Counted from the stretch's first letter, positions 32,116 through 38,645 are shown. The stretch is DNA of 43,438 nt from JAUYIW01 sp043818555 (GCA_043818555.1 JBDRFP010000016.1:1-43438); one strand, 5' to 3'. A program made the numbers and translations. The notes: a model not told the origin generated them from the sequence alone.

Positions 32116-32153
32116 AAACCCCGGGGGTTGCGGCAACCCCCGGGGTTTATTTG
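32116..32153 (+). terminator. Strong hairpin terminator
   Basis: A 15-bp perfect stem (32116-32130 with 32134-32148, CGG loop) is followed by ATTTG. The core AACCCCGGGGGTTG resembles the hairpin family at 5577 and 39396. Confidence 0.7.
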
Positions 32154-32156
32154 TAT

Positions 32157-32184
32157 ATTTAAAAACCGACCCGGGTGGGGTCGG
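32157..32184 (-). terminator. Terminator of the minus-strand small gene
   Basis: On the minus strand CCGACC pairs with GGTCGG around CCCACCCG-type loop bases, followed by TTTTTAA. It converges with the plus-strand terminator just before it. Confidence 0.65.
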
Positions 32185-32194
32185 CTAAGTGCTA

Positions 32195-32686
32195 CTAGGC
32201 GTCAATGAGGCGCTGCACAGCTTCGCGGATGGTGTCGTAAAGCACGATCGACACGTTCGGATCGCTATTCTCCCCGGTGCCAGGACCAGGAATATTGAGA
32301 TACGGCCCGGTACGAATAAAGTGGCCTTGAAACGCGCTTTCTGCACCGTACCTGGTTACAAGAAAGTGGCGAGCACCGACATGAGAACCTTCTTTGAGCC
32401 CGAATGCCCACTTGAGCTCTGTCTCGCTAAAGACCAAGCTACCGCTCGTCGCCTCTTCCCAGCCGAATGTAATTTGCCACTCAACTCGGAACGAGGCCTC
32501 CACCTTGCAAAGATCATCCTCTTCTGGATGATGACCCGCCCGGGCAGGAAACACCTTGGCGATCTTCAGCCACGACTTTCTCGCAGAAATCTGAACGCTG
32601 GCCTTTTTCTCTACTGTAACGCCCATCTTGGTCGCTTTGTGATTCGACCAACTCGGTCGTTCAACATCTGGCAATGATATAAGCAT
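32195..32686 (-). CDS. Hypothetical protein (163 aa)
   Basis: A soluble, Trp- and Glu-containing protein with no recognised domain. It has KMGVTVEKKASVQISARKSW near the N-terminus and a WQITFGWEEATSG strand-rich middle. The ATG at 32686 has the strongest SD type seen here (AAAGGAGGG, 5-nt spacing) and a TTGACT/TAAAGT promoter at 32720-32747. The gene thus has its own promoter, SD and terminator. Confidence 0.65.
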   Translation of the reverse strand: MLISLPDVERPSWSNHKATKMGVTVEKKASVQISARKSWLKIAKVFPARAGHHPEEDDLCKVEASFRVEWQITFGWEEATSGSLVFSETELKWAFGLKEGSHVGARHFLVTRYGAESAFQGHFIRTGPYLNIPGPGTGENSDPNVSIVLYDTIREAVQRLIDA

Positions 32687-32719
32687 TTACCCTCCTTTAA
32701 AGGTGCGAGTTGTGCCGAT

Positions 32720-32747
32720 ACTTTAGCACACAAAATCAAAAAGTCAA
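32720..32747 (-). promoter_or_regulatory. Promoter overlapping the tRNA terminator
   Basis: On the minus strand TTGACT (32742-32747), 16-nt spacer, TAAAGT (32720-32725). The -35 lies in the T-run of the tRNA-Ala terminator. Confidence 0.5.
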
Positions 32748-32768
32748 AAAACCACCACTCGCGTGGTG
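32746..32768 (-). terminator. tRNA-Ala terminator
   Basis: On the minus strand CACCAC pairs with GTGGTG around GCGA and runs into GTTTTTTG. Confidence 0.75.
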
Positions 32769-32774
32769 ACTTCT

Positions 32775-32851
32775 TGGTGGACCTGAGGAGATTCGAACTC
32801 CTGACCCCCTGCTTGCAAAGCAGGTGCTCTAGCCAGCTGAGCTACAGGCCC
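32775..32851 (-). tRNA. tRNA-Ala (anticodon UGC)
   Basis: Seventy-seven nt with encoded CCA. The acceptor stem is GGGCCTG/CAGGTCC, with D-arm GCTC/GAGC, anticodon stem CCTGC/GCAGG and loop TTTGCAA (anticodon TGC). The T-arm is AGGAG-TTCGAAT-CTCCT. It is a single tRNA gene with its own promoter (32862-32890), not linked to the rRNA genes. Confidence 0.96.
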
Positions 32852-32861
32852 ATGCTGGAGC

Positions 32862-32890
32862 AATATACAACACATTGCCGATTCTGTCAA
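32862..32890 (-). promoter_or_regulatory. tRNA-Ala promoter
   Basis: TTGACA (32885-32890), 17 nt, TATATT (32862-32867) on the minus strand, close to consensus, as expected for a stable RNA. Confidence 0.75.
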
Positions 32891-32932
32891 CTGCATTCTA
32901 GTATATGGCTCGCCGAAAACTCATATTTCCGA

Positions 32933-32938
32933 TACAAT
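32933..32938 (+). promoter_or_regulatory. -10 box, leaderless start of transpeptidase gene
   Basis: TACAAT ends 6 nt before the ATG at 32945. Spacing equals that of the leaderless promoters at 6360 and 15293. Confidence 0.55.
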
Positions 32939-32944
32939 AGGTAC

Positions 32945-34327
32945 ATGTTAACTCGATTAGGACTAACTATTACCTTTGCGATATTTGCATTGCCAACGAT
33001 CGCAAACGCATATAATTTAGACGACGCAGCTGTGACTGTGCGACTTTTTGATTCTGAAGGCGAGGTGTCAGTCGAGTTTCAACCGTTTGATGACAAGTAC
33101 CGAGGTGACGCTAGCGTGGCTTCCGGCGACCTTGGCAGTGACGGAATTCCCGAGATTGTGATCGGTTCTGGCCATGGGCTTAGGTCATACGTGAAGGTCT
33201 ACCGACAAGACGGTTCGATGATAAACGAGTTTCTGGCTTACTCTGAATTTTATGACAACGGAGTCAATGTGGCGGTTTGTGATGTAAATGATGATGGCGT
33301 CAATGAGATCGTCACAGGCGCAATGTACGGTGGCGGACCTCATGTGCGGATTTTTAATGCTGCCGGCGAGGCGTTCGGCGAAGGATTCTTTGCATACGAC
33401 ACAATGTTCCGAGGAGGTGTAAACGTTGCATGCGGCGATGTGGACGACGACGGCGTTGATGATATTGTAACTGGAGCAGGAATCACCGGCGGTCCTCATG
33501 TGCGCGTGTTCGATGCTAGAGGCGCGATGAAGTTTGAAATTTTTGCCGGCAGCGCGCATGAAAATACCGGGGTTGATGTGGCAGTCGGCGACTTAGATGC
33601 TGACGGCGATGTTGAAATTATTGCCGGCCGCGAAGGAGTAAGCGATCCGACGATTATTGTTTTTGACCAGATCGGTGATCGACTGAGCTTTGTGCTCGCG
33701 CTTACTGCGTTTAATGATTACACCGGCGGACTGAATATGGTTGCCGGTGACGTTGATGGCGACGGCATGGACGAATTCGGTGCGTCTACTAAGGCTGGAA
33801 CGGCGTCGATTAAGTTTTTTGAAATGACAGGGGCTGAGGCAAAGTTGGTGAGTCCGTTCGATGGTGAAGTCGGCATAGCGTCAACCACAATCGAAAACGG
33901 AAGTCCGGATCACATCGTTGCGCTATCAACAATGCCTCAGACCGAAGATACAGAAGGACAATTCATAATAGTTGACATTGGCAACCAAACACTTTTCGCG
34001 TACGAGAACGGCGCACTGCTTCGGTCATTCTTAATCTCCAGTGGCGTATGGAGCTGGCCAACTCCGGAAGGAGAATTTAGTGTGCTTGAGAAACTTCTCT
34101 GGCACGATTACGCATGGTACTACGGTGAAGGTAATCCGAATAATTACAATCTGCCGGATGTGAAGTACAATCTAAAATTCAAACCTCACTTTTACATTCA
34201 CTATGCCTATTGGCACAACAACTTTGGAAACCGAATGAGCCACGGCTGTGTGAACGCTCCGTACGATGAGGTAGGATGGCTGTTCGACTGGGCAAGCGTA
34301 GGTACGCCGGTGCACGTGGTGCCGTAA
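32945..34327 (+). CDS. Secreted FG-GAP repeat protein with C-terminal L,D-transpeptidase (YkuD) domain
   Basis: A 460-aa protein. The signal peptide is MLTRLGLTITFAIFALPTIANA. Residues ~30-300 hold several FG-GAP/VCBS-like repeats (for example DVNDDGVNEIVTGAMYGGG and DVDDDGVDDIVTGAG), each with Asp-rich calcium-binding loops. The C-terminal ~130 residues are an L,D-transpeptidase: IIVDIGNQTLFAYENG at the start and SHGCVNAPYDEVGWL with the catalytic Cys. It should cross-link peptidoglycan, perhaps anchoring or docking via the propeller. I start at 32945; upstream in-frame codons run through the tRNA. Confidence 0.88.
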   Translation: MLTRLGLTITFAIFALPTIANAYNLDDAAVTVRLFDSEGEVSVEFQPFDDKYRGDASVASGDLGSDGIPEIVIGSGHGLRSYVKVYRQDGSMINEFLAYSEFYDNGVNVAVCDVNDDGVNEIVTGAMYGGGPHVRIFNAAGEAFGEGFFAYDTMFRGGVNVACGDVDDDGVDDIVTGAGITGGPHVRVFDARGAMKFEIFAGSAHENTGVDVAVGDLDADGDVEIIAGREGVSDPTIIVFDQIGDRLSFVLALTAFNDYTGGLNMVAGDVDGDGMDEFGASTKAGTASIKFFEMTGAEAKLVSPFDGEVGIASTTIENGSPDHIVALSTMPQTEDTEGQFIIVDIGNQTLFAYENGALLRSFLISSGVWSWPTPEGEFSVLEKLLWHDYAWYYGEGNPNNYNLPDVKYNLKFKPHFYIHYAYWHNNFGNRMSHGCVNAPYDEVGWLFDWASVGTPVHVVP

Positions 34328-34426
34328 CCGTTACGTATCTACGAATCTTACAAACATACGATTCGTAAATTAGTAACCCACTTGTTGATAAGTTGCACGC
34401 ATATCGTTCAACTTTATTTTTTTGAG

Positions 34427-34435
34427 TGATATAAT
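34427..34435 (+). promoter_or_regulatory. Promoter of histone-like gene
   Basis: TGATATAAT (-10 at 34430-34435) with TTCAAC (34407-34412) 17 nt upstream. Transcription would start near 34442, leaving a leader of about 160 nt. Confidence 0.6.
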
Positions 34436-34441
34436 AATTGT

Positions 34442-34600
34442 ATGGAAATATTTTTGTTGTATGGTGCACGCACGTGCGCATGATGCAGCAAAAAAATTTC
34501 TGCTGCGTCTTACGATCAAAAAAAGTTTCGAGGTCGACGAAACGATCTAAGATGACACATCGATCGCTCAACTTGAGCGGGTCGAAGAAAGGACAAAAAT
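34442..34600 (+). promoter_or_regulatory. Long structured leader of the histone-like gene
   Basis: Four palindromes lie in a row: CGCACGTGCG near 34469-34479; GCAGCA (34485-34490) with TGCTGC (34501-34506); GTTTCG (34525-34530) with CGAAAC (34538-34543); and CGCTCAA (34565-34571) with TTGAGCG (34573-34579). A minute reading frame encoding MEIFLLYGARTCA starts at 34443. The SD GAAAGGA follows. Such a long, folded leader for a 68-aa protein suggests post-transcriptional control. Confidence 0.5.
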
Positions 34601-34603
34601 ATT

Positions 34604-34810
34604 ATGCCAGCAAAAAAAAGAAAGGCTACCAAAAAGAAAGCAGCTCCTAAGAAGAAGCCTGCTAAGAAGGTAGCAAAGAAGAAAGTTGCTAAGAAGAAGG
34701 TAGCTAAGAAGAAAGCCGCTCCTAAGAAGCGTAAAGTCGCTAAGAAGAAAGCCGCTCCTAAGAAGCGAAAGGTCGCTAAGAAGAAGCCTGCAAAGCGAAA
34801 GAAGAAATAG
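34604..34810 (+). CDS. Lysine-rich histone H1-like DNA-binding protein
   Basis: A 68-residue protein, nearly half Lys, with repeated VAKKK and AAPKKRK units. It resembles the C-terminal tail of eukaryotic H1 and the bacterial AlgP/Hc1-type proteins that bind DNA without sequence specificity. The ATG at 34604 has the SD GAAAGGA at about 11 nt. The DNA repeats (GCTAAGAAGAA units) make the gene prone to expansion or contraction. It has its own promoter and leader. Confidence 0.8.
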   Translation: MPAKKRKATKKKAAPKKKPAKKVAKKKVAKKKVAKKKAAPKKRKVAKKKAAPKKRKVAKKKPAKRKKK

Positions 34811-34822
34811 ATTCTTCAATCA

Positions 34823-34886
34823 AAAATCCCTGCCGGATCAGGAGGAACTCCCATGGAGGAATCATCCCGACCCGTGCAGGGATTTT
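34823..34886 (+). terminator. Long stem with structured loop after histone-like gene
   Basis: AAAATCCCTGC (34823-34833) pairs perfectly with GCAGGGATTTT (34876-34886). The 42-nt loop is itself palindromic, with GGAGGAACTCC and a second GGAGG. It likely acts as terminator (T-run in the stem), but the loop is far larger than needed. Confidence 0.5.
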
Positions 34887-34939
34887 GTATTAGAAAACCC
34901 CGTCCGTCATCGGATAGGGATTCGGTGATTCGGCGAAGG

Positions 34940-35965
34940 CTAACGCTTCACAAGGATTAGTCTTTCAATAATTTCTTCGCCACCATCGCTTTCATTGACC
35001 TCCTCGAATCTATAGTCAATAGTGCCGGCCTCTTTATACTCATCCAAAGTAGCCAATACCTGCTGATTGTAATAACGATGCCCCTGCTCAGATTTCCTTG
35101 GCTTTAGAGGATACATCCTTAGCTCGCCTCCGCTATCCAAAATACTTATCAAATTGCGGAATGTGCCCCGGACCGTACTCTGGATATAATCATGCTCCAT
35201 TTCCAGCATCTCAGGGCTCAAGGAATCAGACAACCACATATTTGGAAAGAAATTTGCAACAATTAAATCAGCTGAGTCGCCCTCCATAACAAAGTCTTCT
35301 GCATAAGCACGGATCGTCTGATCCTCAACTAACGACTTTTGATCGTTGTTCAAAACAACTTCAGCAAACCTCCCGATTTCTGGTGAATCGCCTGGCTCAA
35401 TAGACCAAGTGTTTATATTTACACCCTTGCTAATACAATATCCAGCAAATAACCGATCTCCAGCGCCAACATCAACAATTTTGTTAGCCTGTTTTAAGTC
35501 AGAAATACTTAGCCCCAAATTCTCTAGATATTTATTAAAGGAGTGATCCTGAATGCTTTCAGCGTATTTAATAAAGTCAGGAGAAGCCTCGATTAGTGCG
35601 ATTAGTTCATTCGCCTTATCAAATATTTCGACAAGCTCGACGCGATCAGGGCCTTCAGAATAATTAATATCAACCTGAACCATGCTCGCTTCGTCAACTA
35701 AAAGCCTATAAAGAGAGCCGATACAAATTTCGAATGTGTGCCCCTCATAGTCGTATGACGTTTCAATATTTTCAAAATATCGCGCCTCACCTAAGGCGCT
35801 TTGCATTGCTTCAAATACAGCCTTATTGTTTAGCCCTTCTTGAGTTGGCCCCATGTCCAATTCCGCCAAAGCTAAAAATTTAGTAACTTCATACTGAATG
35901 TAGAACCTTTGTTTTTCGAGCGTCTCAAAATTTTCTTGAGTAGGGGCAATTGGATGTTTTTTCAT
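34940..35965 (-). CDS. SAM-dependent methyltransferase-like protein
   Basis: This 341-aa soluble protein has an N-terminal ~150-residue helical domain without a known name. A class I methyltransferase core follows: KIVDVGAGDRLFAGYC (motif I), WSIEPGD (motif II acidic residue), ADLIVANFFPNMWL (motif IV) and GGELRMYPLKP. The start ATG overlaps the stop of the EndoQ gene by 4 nt (ATGA), so translation is coupled. The substrate is unknown; DNA, nucleotide and protein targets all remain open. Confidence 0.7.
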   Translation of the reverse strand: MKKHPIAPTQENFETLEKQRFYIQYEVTKFLALAELDMGPTQEGLNNKAVFEAMQSALGEARYFENIETSYDYEGHTFEICIGSLYRLLVDEASMVQVDINYSEGPDRVELVEIFDKANELIALIEASPDFIKYAESIQDHSFNKYLENLGLSISDLKQANKIVDVGAGDRLFAGYCISKGVNINTWSIEPGDSPEIGRFAEVVLNNDQKSLVEDQTIRAYAEDFVMEGDSADLIVANFFPNMWLSDSLSPEMLEMEHDYIQSTVRGTFRNLISILDSGGELRMYPLKPRKSEQGHRYYNQQVLATLDEYKEAGTIDYRFEEVNESDGGEEIIERLILVKR

Positions 35966-37227
35966 ATTAATGGAATTTGTTTTGCCACTGGCGGTGGATC
36001 GTTGTCGGTGAAGATTTGGACTTGGCCAAAAATGCCGTCGTAGCCTGGGCGGATGTGGATGTTGCCAGATCGCATTCGTTTGATTGCTTCTGCTATGGCC
36101 GGCGTTGACGCTGCTTCGATCTGGTCGATTGAAGCGTCGAGCAGGATTGAGAACTCATGGCCAACCTTTTCGATCATACTCTCGTACATTGCCTGCACGC
36201 GCTTGGACGACGTGGACTTAATCCCAAACGATTCGGCGATTAACTCCTGAAGTGGCACAATCGACTTGAATCGCACTTGCCCGGCTGGCATCTTCTTGAT
36301 CTTTCTGTCTGCCAAATCATTCACTCTACTCAAAACTCCCACAGTCACCTTTTTCTTGCACTTTGGACACAACCCACCGTGTTTTTTTGTTTCTGCTGGC
36401 GTGCTCCAGTGCTTGCAGTTAGAACATCCATCAGCATGATACTTTCCTTCTTCAGGATAAAACTCAATGGTGTATTTGAACTTCTCCGTATCGCGCTCGC
36501 GCAGAATCCGCACAAATTCGTCGTAGCTTAAATCCTCAGGTTCAAGTTCAAACACGTTAGCTTCGCGACCAAAATTGCGTGGGCTATGAGCGTCCGAGTT
36601 TGAGATCAACATAATGTTATCGAGTGCTGATAGCTGACGGTTCATTAACGGATCGCTCGAAAGTCCGGTCTCGACCGCATAGATCCTGTCCGCCATGCTA
36701 CCAAAGCACTCCTCGATGCTATCGAACCCGGACTTAGAACCAAAAATAGAAAACCAAGGCGTCCAGGCGTGGGCAGGGATTACAATGATACGCTCGTCAA
36801 TATCGACCAACCGTTTGTAGAGTTCCTCTGAGTCAATGCCAAGAATTGGCCGGCCGTCTGATTTACGATTAAACTCTTTCTCATCCAGCCACTTGTTGAT
36901 TTTCCCAACTGTCTCAACTGACGGAGCAAAAATAATGTTATGAATCCGCCTGCACTTGTCGCCCTTTTTGTAAATCTGCGCCACCTCGGTTGTCATCATG
37001 AATCGAATCTTGTCATGATCGCCTGACTTTAGCTTGTACAGCCCAGGATCAGCCTCGACTAACTTAGACTCGATCTCCGCAAACCACTTAGGGTGAGTAA
37101 AGTCGCTCACACCAAGAACATCTACACCTTTTTTAGCGCACCACAAAGCATTATTCTCAAGCGTAAGCTCCTTGGAGCATGCTCGAGAGAATCGAGAGTG
37201 AACATGAAAGTCGGTTATTATGCGCAT
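35962..37227 (-). CDS. Endonuclease Q (PHP-domain repair nuclease)
   Basis: This 421-aa protein begins MRIITDFHVHSRFSRACSK, the PHP metal-binding opening of EndoQ. GVSDFTHPKWFAEIE, PAHAWTPWFSIFGSKSG and SNSDAHSPRNFGREANVF are also family hallmarks. A zinc knuckle (CSNCKHW ... CPKCKK) follows. EndoQ, known from Thermococcales and some bacteria, cuts 5' of deaminated bases (hypoxanthine, uracil, xanthine) and abasic sites. The start at 37227 lies 8 nt after an extended -10 box; upstream in-frame codons precede the promoter. Cotranscribed with a methyltransferase-like gene. Confidence 0.88.
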   Translation of the reverse strand: MRIITDFHVHSRFSRACSKELTLENNALWCAKKGVDVLGVSDFTHPKWFAEIESKLVEADPGLYKLKSGDHDKIRFMMTTEVAQIYKKGDKCRRIHNIIFAPSVETVGKINKWLDEKEFNRKSDGRPILGIDSEELYKRLVDIDERIIVIPAHAWTPWFSIFGSKSGFDSIEECFGSMADRIYAVETGLSSDPLMNRQLSALDNIMLISNSDAHSPRNFGREANVFELEPEDLSYDEFVRILRERDTEKFKYTIEFYPEEGKYHADGCSNCKHWSTPAETKKHGGLCPKCKKKVTVGVLSRVNDLADRKIKKMPAGQVRFKSIVPLQELIAESFGIKSTSSKRVQAMYESMIEKVGHEFSILLDASIDQIEAASTPAIAEAIKRMRSGNIHIRPGYDGIFGQVQIFTDNDPPPVAKQIPLI

Positions 37228-37235
37228 ACCACTGC

Positions 37236-37244
37236 ATTGTATCA
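37236..37244 (-). promoter_or_regulatory. Extended -10 promoter, leaderless start of EndoQ gene
   Basis: TGATACAAT on the minus strand ends 8 nt before the ATG at 37227. Confidence 0.6.
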
Positions 37245-37271
37245 GCGAATTGAAATAATTCAAATTAAATA

Positions 37272-37296
37272 CGGCCGCCACCAGGGGTAACGGCCG
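37272..37296 (-). other. Hairpin downstream of the candidate template repeat
   Basis: CGGCCG (37272-37277) pairs with CGGCCG (37291-37296) around a 13-nt loop. On the minus strand it is followed by TATTTAATTT. It may terminate the template transcript or fold in the RNA. Confidence 0.5.
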
Positions 37297-37315
37297 AAAG
37301 GGAAAAAATAATGCT

Positions 37316-37454
37316 AGCCCTAAGCACCAACTTGCGGGACGGTGAACGCGAACCCAGCGTCACGATTCCACCTGTTGCCAGGCCTGTCGTAGTTCGCATT
37401 GAGCCACGAGCCGTCATCGTTGCGGTTTGCACTGAGCAAGTTCGGATCACCGTC
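37316..37454 (-). repeat. Candidate DGR template repeat (TR)
   Basis: This 139-nt segment is an ungapped copy of 37792-37930, the 3' end of the gene at 37796. Read in the gene's frame it would encode an Asn-rich stretch (LLSANRNDDGSWLNANYDRP...), but a TAA stop lies two codons upstream and there is no start. I count 23 differences. In 37367-37454, 11 of 12 differences lie on adenines of this copy (11 of 23 adenines, 1 of 65 other bases). That pattern is what adenine-mutagenic retrohoming produces, with this copy as template. The last ~50 nt (3' side) differ at mixed bases, as do TR and VR ends at the initiation site. Confidence 0.65.
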
Positions 37455-37718
37455 AGATTACACAAGGCATCGTCCAAAACACCACCCCTTGAAATTCTTA
37501 GGGTTGAATAGAATTCGGCATTGTAATGCCCTAACGCCCTGCGCCAAGTATCTTCATTTTTTGAAGTTTCTGCATGCACCGCTCTATCCAAAACCTTGCC
37601 TTTCAACAGACAGACGTAGCCGTGAATATTCCGGATGCATGGATACTGGATTCGGTAGCGGGAAGCCTTGACCGCCCGCGTATTGACCTACTACCACCTA
37701 CAGTATAACAAAATAAAA

Positions 37719-37752
37719 GCCCCCACACCTTTCTTTCGAAAGGTGTGGGGGC
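37719..37752 (-). terminator. 15-bp hairpin with GAAA tetraloop after the variable gene
   Basis: On the minus strand GCCCCCACACCTTTC is followed by a GAAA loop and its exact complement, then TTTTATTTTG. It works as a rho-independent terminator. DGR target genes also carry a downstream hairpin with a GAAA loop that aids homing (shown in Bordetella phage BPP-1), so it could serve both roles. Confidence 0.75.
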
Positions 37753-37791
37753 GAAGGGCTAAGGATCAAAGGGCAGAAGACACAGGATCCA

Positions 37792-37930
37792 AGCCCTAAG
37801 CGCCAACTTGCGCCGCCACGAACGCGAACCCGTCCCCACGATCCCACCTCGCGCCAGGCCAGTCGTAGTGCGCAGAGAGCCACGAGCCGTCATCGCTGCG
37901 GTTCGCACTGAGCAAGTCCGGACCACCGTC
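37792..37930 (-). repeat. Candidate DGR variable region (VR)
   Basis: This is the 3' end of the 206-aa gene including its stop, matching 37316-37454. Codons that are AAC or AAT in the template read GAC, AGC, TCT, CAC, GCG or GAT here, giving Asp, Ser, Ser, His, Ala and Asp. The scaffold residues between them are unchanged (DDGSW, YD-P, GFAF). Confidence 0.65.
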
Positions 37931-38416
37931 GGCATCCTCGATCGGATCGTGCATGGCAACAATCCACCGAAGGCCCATGGCCTTTATCTCCTTGTCCGAG
38001 AACTTCTCCCGGATGAGGCAGGCGACCTCGGCGTTGGGATTGGTGAACCCGCGCTTCGTCGCTTCGGAACGGATCTTCTCGGTGACGCGATCGCCGTCAC
38101 CGAAGAGCATGCCCTTCATGACCGCGACCTCGGTCGTTACGCCGCTCGTGGGCTTGAAGTCCGAGGAGCAGAGCACGCTCTTGGCGTAGCCGCTCACTCG
38201 GAAGCCGCCCTGCGTCAAGCGCTCAGCCCACTCCTCACCCGTCGTGCCGTCGCTGGTGACGGAGAAGTAGATGATTCCATCTTCCTCTCGCCACGCACGC
38301 TCGACCTCCACGACCTCAAGCTCGCCGCGGAGGAAAGCCTCTGCCTTCTGCTCGCCACCGAGCTTGTTCACGATCGCCTCGAACCAGTTGTGCTTGCGGT
38401 GTCCATACTTCGACAT
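37796..38416 (-). CDS. Candidate DGR target protein with hypervariable C-terminus
   Basis: A 206-aa soluble protein. The N-terminal ~150 residues (MSKYGHRKHNWFEAIVNKLGG ... TSDGTTGEEWAERL ... GLRWIVAMHDPIEDADG) belong to a family I believe is frequent in CPR genomes, without known function. The last 45 residues (LLSANRSDDGSWLSAHYDWPGARWD...GFAF) resemble the C-terminal part of a C-type-lectin-like ligand-binding fold, the usual DGR display scaffold. The ATG at 38416 has the SD GGAGGAG at 7 nt; a GTG at 38422 would overlap that SD. TTGACA/TATTCT promoter at 38556-38584. GC-rich codon use differs from neighbouring core genes. Confidence 0.75.
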   Translation of the reverse strand: MSKYGHRKHNWFEAIVNKLGGEQKAEAFLRGELEVVEVERAWREEDGIIYFSVTSDGTTGEEWAERLTQGGFRVSGYAKSVLCSSDFKPTSGVTTEVAVMKGMLFGDGDRVTEKIRSEATKRGFTNPNAEVACLIREKFSDKEIKAMGLRWIVAMHDPIEDADGGPDLLSANRSDDGSWLSAHYDWPGARWDRGDGFAFVAAQVGA

Positions 38417-38426
38417 GTTCACTCCT

Positions 38427-38464
38427 CCGGTTGATAACCGGCTTGCCCCATCTGTTAGATGAGG
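38427..38464 (-). promoter_or_regulatory. Leader hairpins of the variable-protein gene
   Basis: CCGGTT/AACCGG (38427-38441) overlaps the SD on its 3' side, and CCCCATCT/AGATGAGG (38446-38464, one G-T pair) precedes it. The first stem could hide part of the SD, giving translational control. Confidence 0.45.
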
Positions 38465-38555
38465 ACTTGGTAGATACCGTAACCACCATAGTCACAGTCA
38501 GAAGTCTCACAAAGCTGAGAAACTTTTGGTTATGACCAGCTATGTTTAAGGGGCA

Positions 38556-38584
38556 AGAATAGCATATTTTTGGCTTTTTGTCAA
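38556..38584 (-). promoter_or_regulatory. Promoter of the variable-protein gene
   Basis: TTGACA (38579-38584), 17 nt, TATTCT (38556-38561) on the minus strand. Leader about 130 nt. Confidence 0.7.
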
Positions 38585-38609
38585 GTAAAAAAGCCTTATA
38601 TTTCGCTAA

Positions 38610-38645
38610 AATTCGCAACCTTCAAGGTTTCTGAACCTTGAGGGT
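38610..38645. repeat. AACCTTCAAGGTT...AACCTTGAGGGTT hairpin
   Basis: CAACCTTCAAGGTTT and GAACCTTGAGGGTTGG form an imperfect stem. It holds the last codons and stop of the minus-strand gene at 38622, in the same way as the hairpin at 5577-5606. Confidence 0.6.

Noticed and set aside
32774..32944. N-terminal extension of the transpeptidase
   Set aside because: The extension is encoded across the tRNA-Ala gene and precedes the -10 box; the signal peptide starts at 32945.
34438..34650. A 70-codon frame overlapping the histone-like gene
   Set aside because: It begins inside the structured leader, ends in the Lys repeats in another frame, and has no SD. The Lys-rich frame has the SD and the expected composition.
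37265..37606. A 113-codon minus-strand frame through the template repeat
   Set aside because: It reads the repeat in a different frame from the homologous gene and has no proper start. The upstream half is kept as an open question only.
37808..38434. A 208-codon plus-strand frame antisense to the variable protein
   Set aside because: It mirrors the GC-rich codon pattern of the real gene. The minus strand has the SD, promoter, terminator and homologous C-terminus.
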